From: Rhodovastum sp963804495
GTDB taxonomy: Bacteria; Pseudomonadota; Alphaproteobacteria; Acetobacterales; Acetobacteraceae
Direction of reading: 5' to 3'
NCBI GenBank assembly: GCA_963804495.1
Contig: CAWDQN010000010.1
Location: 496,001-560,000 of the forward strand
Length of the DNA stretch: 64,000 nt
The position numbers and the translations under genes were made by a program. This document shows, in pieces, positions 1-9,506 of the stretch (position 1 is the stretch's first letter; each line of letters opens with the position of its first letter). The notes below the pieces were generated by a model that saw only the letters and a program-made list of their open reading frames with translations, did not search any database and had not been told where the DNA came from.

Positions 1-627
1 GCCGGCGTCGCCCAGCCGGAACTCGGTGCCCTCGACGATGCGGCGCACCAGCGAGAACCCGTTGGAATGCACGCCGCTGCTGGCCAGGCCCAGCACCGTG
101 TCGCCAGGCGTCACCCCCTGCGGCAGCAGCGTGCCGCGCTCGGCGGCGCCGACGGCGAAACCGGCCAGATCGTAGTCGTCGGCGGCGTACATGCCTGGCA
201 TCTCGGCGGTCTCGCCGCCGGCCAGCGCGCAGCCGGCGAGGCGGCAGCCCTGGGCGATGCCGGCGATGACCCGCGCGGCATGCTCCACCGAAAGCCGGCC
301 GGTGGCGAAATAATCAAGAAAGAACAGCGGCTCCGCACCCTGCACCACCAGATCGTTGACGCACATGGCCACCAGATCGATGCCGACGCTGTCGTGATGG
401 CCGGTGTCGATGGCGATGCGCAGCTTGGTGCCGACCCCGTCGGTGGAGGAAACCAGTACCGGGTCTCGGAACCCGGCCGCCCGCGGGTCGAACAGCGCGC
501 CGAAGCCGCCGATGCCGCCGAGCACGCCCGGGCGGGCGGTGGCGCGGGCGAGCGGCTTGATGCGTTCCACCAGCGCGTCGCCGGCGTCGATGTCCACGCC
601 GGCCGCGCGATAGGTCATGCTTGCCAT
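1..627 (-). CDS. purM: Phosphoribosylformylglycinamidine cyclo-ligase, 3' part cut by window edge
   Basis: Only the first 209 codons are inside the window; the frame is open to base 1. The enzyme closes the imidazole ring of the purine pathway (FGAM + ATP to AIR) in the cytoplasm. Visible family signatures are STDGVGTKL near residue 64, where the nucleotide and phosphate bind, and GGETAEMPGMYAADDYDLAG near residues 138-157. The start chosen is ATG at 627 (MASMTYRAAGVD); a second ATG three codons later is equally possible. It is divergent from the CDP-alcohol phosphatidyltransferase gene, leaving about 110 bases for the two promoters. Identification is firm from the motifs. Confidence 0.93.
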   Translation of the reverse strand, partial: MASMTYRAAGVDIDAGDALVERIKPLARATARPGVLGGIGGFGALFDPRAAGFRDPVLVSSTDGVGTKLRIAIDTGHHDSVGIDLVAMCVNDLVVQGAEPLFFLDYFATGRLSVEHAARVIAGIAQGCRLAGCALAGGETAEMPGMYAADDYDLAGFAVGAAERGTLLPQGVTPGDTVLGLASSGVHSNGFSLVRRIVEGTEFRLGDAG

Positions 628-739
628 GCCGGACCTCGATATGATGCAGCCATGACCATGCCAATCATGACAGGGTGGGAGCGGCCAAGGAACCATAGCG
701 ACCACCGCGGCGCAACCGGCGCCGGCGGCGGATGCGGCC

Positions 740-1306
740 ATGCCTGAAGGCGCCCCGTTGCCGGCCCCGGCGGGACATGCGGTGATCAACCTGCCCAACG
801 TGATCACCTTCGCCCGGCTCTGCGCCGTGCCGGCGGCGGTGTGGCTGGTGCTGCGCGACCAGTTCGCCGCGGCGTTCTGGCTGTTCGTGGCGGCGAGCGC
901 ATCGGATGCGCTGGACGGCTGGCTGGCGCGCCGCCGCGGGCCGACCATGGTGGGCACGGTGCTCGACCCGGTGGCCGACAAGCTGCTGCTGGTGTCGATG
1001 TGCGTGACCCTGGCGGCGGTGCACCGACTGGCCGACTGGCTGGCGATCCTGGTGGTGTTTCGCGACGTGGTGATCGTCGGCGGCGTGCTGGTGCTCGGGC
1101 TGAGCGGGCAGAAAGTGGCGATCCGGCCGCTGCTGGTCTCCAAGGTGAACACCTTGCTGCAGATTCTGCTGGTCGGGCTGAGCCTGGCGATGGCGGCCAC
1201 GGGATGGGGCTGGCCGCTGCTGACGCTGGCGCTGACCTGGGTGGTGGCGGCAAGCACGCTGGCCTCCGGGGGCGCCTATGTGTGGACGGCGGCGCGCGGG
1301 CCATGA
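740..1306 (+). CDS. CDP-alcohol phosphatidyltransferase (phosphatidylglycerophosphate or cardiolipin synthase type)
   Basis: A 188-residue integral membrane enzyme that transfers a phosphatidyl group from CDP-diacylglycerol to an alcohol. The diagnostic motif is present as DALDGWLARR followed by GTVLDPVADK, that is D-x2-D-G-x2-A-R-x8-G-x3-D-x3-D, around residues 55-80; it binds the divalent metals and CDP. About five hydrophobic segments follow. The sequence context INLPNVITFARL is typical of PgsA/Cls-type members, but the acceptor alcohol cannot be decided from sequence alone. Its stop overlaps the start of the next gene (ATGA), so the two are probably translationally coupled. Confidence 0.85.
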   Translation: MPEGAPLPAPAGHAVINLPNVITFARLCAVPAAVWLVLRDQFAAAFWLFVAASASDALDGWLARRRGPTMVGTVLDPVADKLLLVSMCVTLAAVHRLADWLAILVVFRDVVIVGGVLVLGLSGQKVAIRPLLVSKVNTLLQILLVGLSLAMAATGWGWPLLTLALTWVVAASTLASGGAYVWTAARGP

Positions 1307-2466
1307 GCGTGAAGCTCGCGCCCCCCCAGCTTCCGCCTGAACAAATCCGGGCCGAGCGGAACGCGGCCGAGCCGGGGCGCTCCACCACCCGCATGCAGCG
1401 GCTGGCGATCCTGGCGGCGCTGCTGGTGGGCGGCTGGGTGTCGCTGCAATTGTTCGCCTCGGTGCTGCTGCCCTTCGTGGCGGCGGCGGGAACGGCCTAT
1501 TTTCTCGACCCGCCGGCCAGACGGCTGACCCGTCTCGGCCTGCCGCGCGGGGTGGCGGCGCTGCTGATGATCGCGGCGGTGGGGGCGATCACGCTGTTGT
1601 TCGCGCTGCTGCTGTATCCGCTCATCCTGGCGCAGATCGGCATCCTGATCACCCGGCTGCCTGAGTATGTCGTTGCCATCCGAGGCTTCGCCGCCGAGGT
1701 CATCGCCCATCTGCAGGAGCGTCTGGGGCCGGACTTCGTCGATGAGAAGCTGCGCGACCTGGTGGCGGGGCAGGCCGGCACGATGCTGTCGGTGCTGGTC
1801 ACCACGATCAGCCGGCTGATCGGCGGCAGCTTCGCCCTGTTCAACGTGGCGACCCTGCTGCTGGTGACGCCGGTGGTGGCGTTCTATCTGCTGCGCGACT
1901 GGCCGGACCTGGTGGCGCGCATCGACGGCTGGCTGCCGCGCCGCTATGCCGGAGTGCTGCGGGCACAGGCGCGCGAGGTGGACCGCATCCTGTCGGCCTG
2001 GCTGCGCGGGCAGGCGTTCTGCTGCATCGTGCTGGCGCTGTTCTATGCCGTGGCGCTGTCGCTGGCGGGGCTTGATCTCGGCCTGATCGTCGGGCTGTCG
2101 GCGGGGGTGCTGTCGTTCATCCCCTACGTGGGCAGCATCACCGGGGCGGTGACCTCGATCGGCCTGGCCCTGGCCCAGTTCCCAACCTGGACCGAGGTGC
2201 TCATCGTGGTGGGAGTGTTCGTCGCCGGGCAGACCCTGGAGGGATATGTCATCTACCCGCGCTTCCTGGGCGACCGGGTGGAGCTGCACGCGGTATGGGT
2301 GATCTTCGCGCTGTTCGCCGGCGGGGCGGCGTTCGGCTTCCTCGGCGTGCTGCTGGCGGTGCCGATGGCGGCGGTGATCGGCGTGCTGTGCCGGTTCTGG
2401 CTGCACCGCTACCTGCAAAGCCCGCTGTACCTTGAATTACCCCCGCGCCAGGAGAGCGAGCCCTGA
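1303..2466 (+). CDS. AI-2E family transporter / PerM-like permease
   Basis: A 387-residue polytopic membrane protein of the AI-2E/PerM exporter superfamily. The ATG at 1303 overlaps the upstream stop in an ATGA and gives the normal family length; a longer frame upstream is only the shadow of the preceding gene. The N-terminus has two hydrophobic segments, the middle holds the soluble domain, and the C-terminal half carries the family hallmark around GLSAGVLSFIPYVG and further transmembrane helices. In alphaproteobacteria this gene commonly sits between purM and hdaA, as here. Substrate unknown. Confidence 0.83.
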   Translation: MSVKLAPPQLPPEQIRAERNAAEPGRSTTRMQRLAILAALLVGGWVSLQLFASVLLPFVAAAGTAYFLDPPARRLTRLGLPRGVAALLMIAAVGAITLLFALLLYPLILAQIGILITRLPEYVVAIRGFAAEVIAHLQERLGPDFVDEKLRDLVAGQAGTMLSVLVTTISRLIGGSFALFNVATLLLVTPVVAFYLLRDWPDLVARIDGWLPRRYAGVLRAQAREVDRILSAWLRGQAFCCIVLALFYAVALSLAGLDLGLIVGLSAGVLSFIPYVGSITGAVTSIGLALAQFPTWTEVLIVVGVFVAGQTLEGYVIYPRFLGDRVELHAVWVIFALFAGGAAFGFLGVLLAVPMAAVIGVLCRFWLHRYLQSPLYLELPPRQESEP

Positions 2467-2495
2467 GCGGCGCCGCGCCGGTCGACCCCGTCCCG

Positions 2496-3224
2496 GTGCC
2501 ACGCCAGCTGGCGCTGCCGTTCCCACACGCGCCGCATTACCGGGCTTACGACTTCCTGGCCGCCGAATCGAATGCCGAGGCGCTGGAATGGCTGCACAAC
2601 ACGCCATCCTGGCCGGGCGGACGGCTGGCGCTGTGGGGGCCGGAGGGGTGCGGCAAGACCCATCTGCTGCATCTCTGGGCGGAGCGGCAGCGGGCCGAAC
2701 TGCTGGCCGGCCCGCTTCTCGCGGTGCGCCCGCCCGGGGGGCCGGTGGCGGTGGACGACGCCGATGCGGCCCCCGAGCGTCCGCTGCTGCACCTGCTGAA
2801 CGCCGCCGGCGAGGCCGGGCTGCCGGTGCTGCTGGCCGGGCGGGCGGCGCCGGCACGCTGGCGCGCCGGGCTGCCCGACCTGGCCAGCCGGCTGCGCGCC
2901 ATCACCGCCGTGCGCATCGGCCCGGCCGAGGATGAGTTGCTGCGCAGCCTGCTGATGCGGCTGCTGGCGGAGCGGCAATTGCCCGTGCCCGAGCCGCTGC
3001 AGGACTGGCTGCGCTTGCGCCTGCCGCGTTCGCAAGGGGCGATTCGCGAGGCGGTGGCGCGGCTGGACCGTGCCGCGCTGGCGGGCGGCGGACCGGTCAC
3101 ACGTGCGATCGCCCAGGAGGTCGTGGCCGGGCTCCAAGGGGATTCGCCACCTCCATTGCCGGCGGATGACGTTTTGCTCCAAGCTGGCATAACCGCCTCC
3201 CGCGAGACCGACAGGCTCCTGTAG
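2496..3224 (+). CDS. hdaA: HdaA, DnaA-related regulator of replication initiation
   Basis: A 242-residue AAA+ protein of the Hda/DnaA-like family. In alphaproteobacteria HdaA works with the DNA polymerase sliding clamp to stimulate ATP hydrolysis by DnaA and prevent over-initiation. Visible are an N-terminal QLALPF segment, which resembles a clamp-binding motif, a Walker A at about residues 48-57 (GPEGCGKTHL) and a Walker B-like VAVDDADAA near 83-91. The start is GTG at 2496; there is no in-frame ATG giving the QLALPF start. The gene lies 30 bases after the permease and 10 bases before ppk. Confidence 0.85.
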   Translation: MPRQLALPFPHAPHYRAYDFLAAESNAEALEWLHNTPSWPGGRLALWGPEGCGKTHLLHLWAERQRAELLAGPLLAVRPPGGPVAVDDADAAPERPLLHLLNAAGEAGLPVLLAGRAAPARWRAGLPDLASRLRAITAVRIGPAEDELLRSLLMRLLAERQLPVPEPLQDWLRLRLPRSQGAIREAVARLDRAALAGGGPVTRAIAQEVVAGLQGDSPPPLPADDVLLQAGITASRETDRLL

Positions 3225-3233
3225 GATCATCCC

Positions 3234-5495
3234 ATGAACCAATTCGATTCCATGCATGTTCCCGGGGGCGCCGCTGACGTGGTGACCCCCGATGTGCCGC
3301 AGGATGCCCCGATGGCAGCGCCTCCCACCCCGGTGCCTGTCGCCCCGGCAATCGGTCCGGCCGATCCCAACCGCTTCATCAACCGCGAGCTGTCCTGGCT
3401 CGATTTCAATCAGCGGGTGCTGGAGGAGGCGGAGAACCAGCGCCACCCGTTGCTGGAACGCCTGCGCTTCGTGTCCATCAGTGCCTCCAATCTCGACGAG
3501 TTCTGGTCGGTGCGGGTGGCGGGTCTGATCGGCCAGGCCAAGGCGGGGGTGACGGCGCATTCACCCGACGGGCGCACGCCGGCGCAGCAGTTGCTGGAAG
3601 TGGAAGCGCGGGCGGAACGGCTGATGGCCGATCAGCACCGCGTGTGGGTGGAACTGCGCGGCCTGCTGGCCGCGGCCGGGATCGAGCTCTGCGAGCCGGC
3701 GACTCTGACCGGCACCGACAGCCAATGGCTCGAGACCTGGTTCATGGAGCGGGTGTTCCCGGTGCTGACGCCGCTTGCCGTCGATCCGGCGCACCCGTTC
3801 CCGTTCATTCCCAATATGGGACTGGTGATGGCGCTCGCGCTGCTGCGGGCGGAGGACGCGCACAACATGCGCGCGCTGATCCCGTTGCCCAGCCAGATCG
3901 AACGCTTCGTGCGCCTGCCTGCCGCCGGCGGACCGATCCGGTTCGTCATGCTGGAGCATATCGTGGTGCTGTTCCTGCACCGCCTGTTCCCCGGCTACAA
4001 GCTGCAGGGCCACGGGATGTTCCGGCTGATCCGCGACACCGACGTGGAATACGAGGAAGAGGCCGAGGATCTGGTGCGGTCGTACGAGACCGCGCTGAAG
4101 CGCCGCCGCCGCGGGGTGGCGATCCATCTGTCGGTCGAGGCGGCGATGCCGCTGCATTTGCGCGAGCTGGTGATCGACGAGCTGGAAGCGTCGAGCCAGA
4201 ACGTCTTCGTGCACGACGGGATTCTCGGCATCGCTGATCTCAAGCAGCTGATCGTCGATGACCGGCCGGACCTGCTGTTCGCGCCGTATACGCCGCGCTT
4301 TCCCGAGCGCATCCGCGACTTCGCCGGCGACTGTTTCGCCGCCATCCGCGCCAAGGACATCGTTGTCCACCACCCGTTCGAGAGCTTCGACGTGGTGGTT
4401 CAGTTCCTGCGCCAGGCCGCGCAGGACCCGAGCGTGGTGGCGGTGAAACAAACCCTGTATCGCACCAGCCGCGACAGCCCGATCGTCAAGGCGCTGATCG
4501 AGGCGGCGGAGGCTGGCAAATCGGTCACCGCTCTGGTGGAGCTGCGCGCCCGTTTCGACGAGGAAGCCAATATCCGTCTGGCGCGCTCGATGGAATCGGC
4601 CGGCGTGCAGGTCGTCTATGGTTTCACCCAGCTCAAGACGCACGCCAAGCTGAGCCTAGTGGTACGACGCGAGGGCGGGACCATGCGGTCCTATGCGCAT
4701 TTCGGCACCGGCAACTATCATCCGATCACCGCGCGCATCTACACCGATCTGTCATTCTTCACCTGCGACCCTGAGCTGACCCGCGATTCGGCACGGTTGT
4801 TCAACTACATGACCGGCTATGCAAAACCGGAGCGGATGGATGCGGTGTCGTTCAGCCCGCTGACCATCCGCCCGACGCTGGAAGAAATGATCGGCCGCGA
4901 GATCGCCTTCGCTCAGGAGGGACGGCCGGCGACCATCTGGCTGAAGATGAACAGCCTGGTGGACGACGAGCTGATCGACCGGCTGTACGAGGCGTCGCGG
5001 GCGGGGGTGAAGGTGCTAGCGGTGGTGCGCGGCATCTGCTGCCTGCGGCCGGGCGTTCCGGGGATGTCGGAGAACATCCGGGTTAAGTCGATCGTCGGGC
5101 GGTTCCTGGAGCACAGCCGGATTTGCGTGTTCGGCAACGGCCGCCGGCTGCCGAGCCGCGAGGCGCTCGTCTATATCAGTTCGGCGGATTGGATGACCCG
5201 CAACATGGACTGGCGGGTCGAGACGCTGGTGCCAATCCACACCGAAACGGTGCACCGACAGGTGCTCGACCAGATCATGGTGGTGAACCTGCGCGACACG
5301 GAACAATCCTGGGAGCTGGGGGCCGACGCGGTGTGGCGCCGCATCGGGCCGGTGCTGCTGGCAAAGCGTGTGTCGGCGCATGAATATTTCATGACCAACC
5401 CGTCGCTGTCCGGCCGTGGTTCGGCGCTGCACGGCACGTCGGTGCCGGGTCCCGGGGACCAGGTGCGGCGCCAGGACCGGATTCTGGAGGACTGA
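3234..5495 (+). CDS. ppk1: Polyphosphate kinase 1
   Basis: 753 residues, slightly longer than average because of a proline-rich N-terminal extension of about 40 residues. It polymerises the gamma phosphate of ATP into inorganic polyphosphate. The protein matches PPK1 along its length: the N domain begins at NRFINRELSWLDFN (about residue 43), and the C-terminal catalytic domains carry two conserved histidines, H470 in LKTHAKLSLV (the autophosphorylated residue in the family) and H627 in FLEHSRICVFG. The exopolyphosphatase gene follows about 120 bases downstream, so synthesis and degradation of polyphosphate are encoded together. Confidence 0.95.
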   Translation: MNQFDSMHVPGGAADVVTPDVPQDAPMAAPPTPVPVAPAIGPADPNRFINRELSWLDFNQRVLEEAENQRHPLLERLRFVSISASNLDEFWSVRVAGLIGQAKAGVTAHSPDGRTPAQQLLEVEARAERLMADQHRVWVELRGLLAAAGIELCEPATLTGTDSQWLETWFMERVFPVLTPLAVDPAHPFPFIPNMGLVMALALLRAEDAHNMRALIPLPSQIERFVRLPAAGGPIRFVMLEHIVVLFLHRLFPGYKLQGHGMFRLIRDTDVEYEEEAEDLVRSYETALKRRRRGVAIHLSVEAAMPLHLRELVIDELEASSQNVFVHDGILGIADLKQLIVDDRPDLLFAPYTPRFPERIRDFAGDCFAAIRAKDIVVHHPFESFDVVVQFLRQAAQDPSVVAVKQTLYRTSRDSPIVKALIEAAEAGKSVTALVELRARFDEEANIRLARSMESAGVQVVYGFTQLKTHAKLSLVVRREGGTMRSYAHFGTGNYHPITARIYTDLSFFTCDPELTRDSARLFNYMTGYAKPERMDAVSFSPLTIRPTLEEMIGREIAFAQEGRPATIWLKMNSLVDDELIDRLYEASRAGVKVLAVVRGICCLRPGVPGMSENIRVKSIVGRFLEHSRICVFGNGRRLPSREALVYISSADWMTRNMDWRVETLVPIHTETVHRQVLDQIMVVNLRDTEQSWELGADAVWRRIGPVLLAKRVSAHEYFMTNPSLSGRGSALHGTSVPGPGDQVRRQDRILED

Positions 5496-5615
5496 ACCGC
5501 GGCGGCAGCGCGCGGTGGCGATGGGGCCGCCGCGCGCCCAGGAAAGACGCGCGCCCAGGAAACAGGTGCGCGGGAAAGATGTGGTTGACGCAGACCCGCC
5601 GGCCGGTCACCCGTT

Positions 5616-7202
5616 ATGTCCGTCATGCCCTATACGCCTCCTGCCGACCTGCCGCGCTGCGCCGTGGTCGATCTCGGCTCCAATTCCGTGCGCCTCGTGG
5701 TGTTCGAGGGGCGGGGACGCAATCCGGTTGCAATTTTTAACGAAAAGGCGGTGCTGCGGCTCGGCCGTGGACTCCAGTCCACCGGCCGACTGAACGAGGA
5801 CGCGCAGACGCAGGCGCTGACGGTGATGAACCGCTATCTGGCCATCGCGCGGGCGATGGGGGCGGAGCCATTTGAGGTGCTGGGCACCGCGGCGGTGCGC
5901 GACGCGGAGAACGGCCCGGACTTCGTCGCCACCCTGCGCAAGCGCATGCCAGGGGTGAGTATCCGTATCCTCGGCGGCGAGGAGGAGGCGGCCCTCGCCG
6001 CCGACGGGGTGCTGTGTGGCATCCCGACCGCCGACGGCATCCTGGCCGATATCGGCGGTGGTTCGCTGGAACTGGTGCGGCTCGATCGCGGCCAGCGCGG
6101 GCCGGCGGCAACCCTCCGCCTGGGGGTGATCCGCCTGGCCGAGCGGTCGGGCGGCGATTTGTTGCAGGCGCGCGCCATCGTCGAAACGGAGCTTGCGGGG
6201 GTGCCCTTCCTGGCGGAGGCGGCCGGGCGTGACCTCTACCTGGTCGGCGGGGCATGGCGGGCGCTGGCCCGCATTCACATCGCCCAGACCAGCTATCCGC
6301 TGAACATGGTGCACCATTACACCATCGGCCGCGAGGAGGCGCGCGACCTGACCGGGGTGATCGCCGGGGCGTCGCGGCGGTCGCTGGAGCGCATGGCCGG
6401 CATCCCGCGCCGGAGGATCGAAGACCTGCCTTTCGCCGCGGTGGTGCTGCGCCGGGTGCTGCGCGCCACCGGGGCGCGGCGGGTGGTGTTCAGCGCCAAC
6501 GGGCTGAACGAGGGGTGGTACATGCAGCTGGTGCCGCCGGCCGAACGGGCGCGGGATCCGCTGCTGGCTGCGGGGCTGGGATATGCGTGCCGGTTCGGCC
6601 GCGACCCGGCGTTGCCGCCGGCGTTGTTCGCCTGGACCGACCCGCTGTTCCCCGGCGAGATCGGCGAGGCGCGGCGGCTGCGCGAGGCTGCCTGCTGGAT
6701 GTCGGACATCGGCAGCCATGAGCACCCGGAATACCGCGCCGAGCAGGCGTTCCTGCGCATCCTCCGCCAGCCCGGCATCGGCCTGGACCATCACGCGCGG
6801 GCTTTCCTCGGTCTGGCCCTGGCGATGCGCTACGAGGCTGAACCCGACGCGCCGTTCCTGATGACCGCGCACCTGCTGCTGAGCGACGAGGCGACCAGGC
6901 GGGCAGTTGTTCTGGGGGTGGCGATGCGGCTGGCCTACACGCTCTCGGCCGGCACGCCGGACCTGCTGTCGGGCACGTCACTGCGGGCCAACCACGTCCT
7001 CACGCTGCACCTCGCGGAGGGCAGCGGGGTGTTTGCCGGTGAAAGCGTGACACGGCGGCTGGAACGGCTGGGGCAGGCGATGGGGCTGGCGACGACCACG
7101 GAGGTCGGGGCCCAGGCTACCGGGGCATTGCCCGGAACCCCACCAGGGAGCGTTGCCCCCTGGACCCCCACCAGGGGCGAAGCCCCTGGACCCGTTACTT
7201 AA
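5616..7202 (+). CDS. ppx: Ppx/GppA exopolyphosphatase with repeat-derived C-terminus
   Basis: 528 residues. The N-terminal half is an ASKHA-fold phosphatase with the phosphate-binding motif VVDLGSNSVRLVVFEG (residues about 18-33), the second motif ADIGGGSLELVR near 146 and LVGGAWRAL near 209; the C-terminal part is the helical HD-like domain of the family. It hydrolyses polyphosphate and possibly pppGpp. The last 21 codons (from about 7139) are read from a dispersed palindromic repeat, whose terminal CTTAAG provides the stop; the stop overlaps that of the convergent rnd gene by four bases. The family domain seems complete before that tail. Confidence 0.92.
   Translation: MSVMPYTPPADLPRCAVVDLGSNSVRLVVFEGRGRNPVAIFNEKAVLRLGRGLQSTGRLNEDAQTQALTVMNRYLAIARAMGAEPFEVLGTAAVRDAENGPDFVATLRKRMPGVSIRILGGEEEAALAADGVLCGIPTADGILADIGGGSLELVRLDRGQRGPAATLRLGVIRLAERSGGDLLQARAIVETELAGVPFLAEAAGRDLYLVGGAWRALARIHIAQTSYPLNMVHHYTIGREEARDLTGVIAGASRRSLERMAGIPRRRIEDLPFAAVVLRRVLRATGARRVVFSANGLNEGWYMQLVPPAERARDPLLAAGLGYACRFGRDPALPPALFAWTDPLFPGEIGEARRLREAACWMSDIGSHEHPEYRAEQAFLRILRQPGIGLDHHARAFLGLALAMRYEAEPDAPFLMTAHLLLSDEATRRAVVLGVAMRLAYTLSAGTPDLLSGTSLRANHVLTLHLAEGSGVFAGESVTRRLERLGQAMGLATTTEVGAQATGALPGTPPGSVAPWTPTRGEAPGPVT
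7139..7202. repeat. Dispersed nested-hairpin repeat, copy 1
   Basis: Two adjacent hairpins with stems built on CCAGGG...CCCTGG and CCAGGGGC GAA GCCCCTGG, followed by ACCCGTTACTTAAG. The element lies at the junction of the convergent ppx and rnd genes, encodes the end of Ppx, and its CTTAAG gives a TAA on both strands, ending both genes. Related copies are at about 12.24, 18.22, 24.87, 26.78, 39.25, 47.35, 50.87 and 59.98 kb. Confidence 0.85.
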
Positions 7203-8383
7203 GTCGCCTCGATCAACCTGATCCGCTTGCCCTCGACACCAAGCGCAATGCGCCCCTGCTTGAGCGCCAGCGCATCAGCTCCGAACACCTCATACCGCCA
7301 GCCGTGCAGCACCGGCACGTCGGGTGCCTCCTCACCGGCCAGCCGGTCGATGTCCTCGCTGGAGGCCACCAGCTTGGGGGCGACATGGTGCTGCTCGCAT
7401 TTGGCGGCGAGCAGGACTTTCAGCAACGACACCAGCGCCGGCGAGGGCCGCAGTCCGTCGCGGTTGTTGAGCACCGCCGGCAGCGCCTCCTCGGGCAGGG
7501 CGCGGGCCTCGGCGATCGCCGCCAGCAGGCTGGCGCCGATTCGCCCCTCGGCGAAGCCGCGGGTGACGCCGCGGGCGCGGGCCAGCTGTTCGGGGGTTTC
7601 CGGGGCGGTGGCCGCCAGCTCCAGCAGGGTCTCGTCCTTGAGCATGCGGCTGCGCGGAATGTTGGAGCGCTGCGCCTCCCGTTCGCGCCAGGCGGTGATG
7701 GCGCGCAGCACGCTGAGCATGCGACGGTTGCTGGTGCGCGGGCGCAGCCGCTCCCACATCAGCTCGGGGTCGGGGCGATAGGTGGCGGGGTCGGTGAGCA
7801 CCGCCATTTCCTCGGCCACCCAGTCGAGGCGGCCTTCCTTTTCCAGCCGCGCCCGCAGCCGCTCATACACGCCGCGCAAATGCGTCACGTCGGCGGCGGC
7901 GTAGGTGATCTGGGCGGGGGAGAGCGGTCGGGCGGACCAGTCGCTGAAGCGGTGCGCCTTGTCGATATGGCCGCCGGTAAGGGCGGAGACCAGCGAATCG
8001 TAGCCCACCTGGTCGCCGAATCCGGCCACCATGGCGGCGACCTGGGTGTCGAACAGGGGCCGCGGCACATCGCCGAAGCGAAGGACGAAAATCTCGATGT
8101 CCTGGCGGGCGGCGTGAAACACCTTTTCCACCGCGGTGTCGGCCAGCAGGGCGCCGAGCGGGGCGAGGTCGAGCCCGGGGGCGAGCGCGTCGACCACCGC
8201 GACCTCGGTCTCGCCGGCGAGTTGTACGGCACAGAGCTCGGGCCAGTAGGTACGCTCCCGCATGAACTCGGTATCGACGGTGACGAAGCGCAGCCTGCGC
8301 AGCCGCGTGCAAAGCGCGGCCAGCTCGGCGGTGTCGGTGATCAGGGCGGGGGGCGGAAATTCAGGACGTGGACTGCGCGGCAT
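7199..8383 (-). CDS. rnd: Ribonuclease D
   Basis: 394 residues. A DEDD-superfamily 3'-5' exoribonuclease acting in tRNA 3'-end maturation. The first acidic motif is FVTVDTEFMRERTYWPELC near residues 33-51, where D and E bind metal; later conserved parts are KVFHAARQDIEIF near 90 and the YAAADVTHL block near 165, followed by an HRDC-type helical region around 210-290. The gene is convergent with ppx and divergent from the CorA-type transporter. The stop codon is supplied by the palindromic repeat. Confidence 0.93.
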   Translation of the reverse strand: MPRSPRPEFPPPALITDTAELAALCTRLRRLRFVTVDTEFMRERTYWPELCAVQLAGETEVAVVDALAPGLDLAPLGALLADTAVEKVFHAARQDIEIFVLRFGDVPRPLFDTQVAAMVAGFGDQVGYDSLVSALTGGHIDKAHRFSDWSARPLSPAQITYAAADVTHLRGVYERLRARLEKEGRLDWVAEEMAVLTDPATYRPDPELMWERLRPRTSNRRMLSVLRAITAWREREAQRSNIPRSRMLKDETLLELAATAPETPEQLARARGVTRGFAEGRIGASLLAAIAEARALPEEALPAVLNNRDGLRPSPALVSLLKVLLAAKCEQHHVAPKLVASSEDIDRLAGEEAPDVPVLHGWRYEVFGADALALKQGRIALGVEGKRIRLIEAT

Positions 8384-8511
8384 ACAGCCGTTCTACACGC
8401 CCGGACCGTGCCATGGAAAGCCGACCCATGGGATCGGGACGTCACTGGACTCGCCGGTGCGCCCGTTGTAGCCCCGGCGTCTCGCGGCGGAACAATGAAA
8501 TCGAGGGGGCG

Positions 8512-9444
8512 ATGGGGACGACGCTTGAACACGCTCCGGCGGCGCATGCCGATGCCTGGATCGATCTGCGGGCGCCGGACGAGGCGCGGGTGCTGGAGAT
8601 CGAGGCAGCCACTGGGCTGAGCCTGCCGCAACTCGAGGATTTGCAGGAGATCGAAAGCTCCAGCCGCCTTTATGTGGAAGGCGGCGCCCTGTTCATGAGC
8701 TTTCCGGTGCTGACGCCCTACCGGCACGGCGAGCCGACGCGGTCGGTGCCGGTCGGCTTCGTCCTGCAGCCGCATCTGGTGGTGACGCTGCACTACGGCG
8801 ATGCACCGATTTTCGATCAGGCGATCGAGCGGGCCAAAACGGTGGTTCAGGGCGCGCCGAGCAGCGAGATTTTCGTCACCGTGCTCGAGGACGTGATCGA
8901 GCGCGTGGCCGACGTGCTGGAGCGGGCCAACGAGGAAATGGACCGGATCAGCCAGCTGATTTTCCGCGATGCGCCAGAAACCGGCAGCGTCACCGCGCAG
9001 ATGCGGCGGACGTTGCGCGGCATCGGTCGCCTCGGCGAACTGGTGACCAAGCTGCGCGAGACCCTGCTGGGCATCAGCCGGATGCTGCCGTTCCTGGCAA
9101 GCCATGCCGGCTGGATGCCGGATGCGTTGAAAGCGCGCCTGGAGACGGTGGGGCAGGACGTGCGCAGCCTGCTCGACCACGACACCCATCTGAGCCAGCG
9201 TGTGCAGTTCCTGCAGGAGGCGACGCTGGGCTTCATCAATATCGAGCAGAGCAACATCATCAAGATCATGACGGTGGTTTCGGTCGTGGCCATGCCGCCG
9301 ACACTGATCGCCAGCATCTACGGCATGAATTTCGAATACATGCCGGAGCTGAAATGGGTTTACGGCTATCCGATTGCGCTGGGAATGATCGTGGTCAGTG
9401 TCGTGCTGCCGCTGCTCTGGTTCCGCGCCCGCCGCTGGCTGTGA
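8512..9444 (+). CDS. CorA family divalent cation transporter
   Basis: 310 residues. The N-terminal two thirds form the cytoplasmic domain with long helices, and the C-terminus has two transmembrane helices with the selectivity motif YGMNFEYMPEL between them, followed by a second hydrophobic segment and a basic tail (RARRW). This is the CorA/ZntB architecture; magnesium, cobalt or zinc transport cannot be told apart by eye. I chose ATG 8512 because it is preceded by GAGGGGGC and matches the family N-terminus; an in-frame extension upstream to 8368 overlaps the rnd start region and looks non-coding. Confidence 0.88.
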   Translation: MGTTLEHAPAAHADAWIDLRAPDEARVLEIEAATGLSLPQLEDLQEIESSSRLYVEGGALFMSFPVLTPYRHGEPTRSVPVGFVLQPHLVVTLHYGDAPIFDQAIERAKTVVQGAPSSEIFVTVLEDVIERVADVLERANEEMDRISQLIFRDAPETGSVTAQMRRTLRGIGRLGELVTKLRETLLGISRMLPFLASHAGWMPDALKARLETVGQDVRSLLDHDTHLSQRVQFLQEATLGFINIEQSNIIKIMTVVSVVAMPPTLIASIYGMNFEYMPELKWVYGYPIALGMIVVSVVLPLLWFRARRWL

Positions 9445-9506
9445 CCGCTTGACACCGGGGGGGACGGGGGCTTGTCTGCCGCCCTCCAAACCCCCCGGGA
9501 CGAGAT

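Noticed and set aside
8368..8511. Longer N-terminus for the CorA-like gene
   Set aside because: The added residues overlap the rnd start region, lack family similarity and the internal ATG at 8512 has a better ribosome-binding site.
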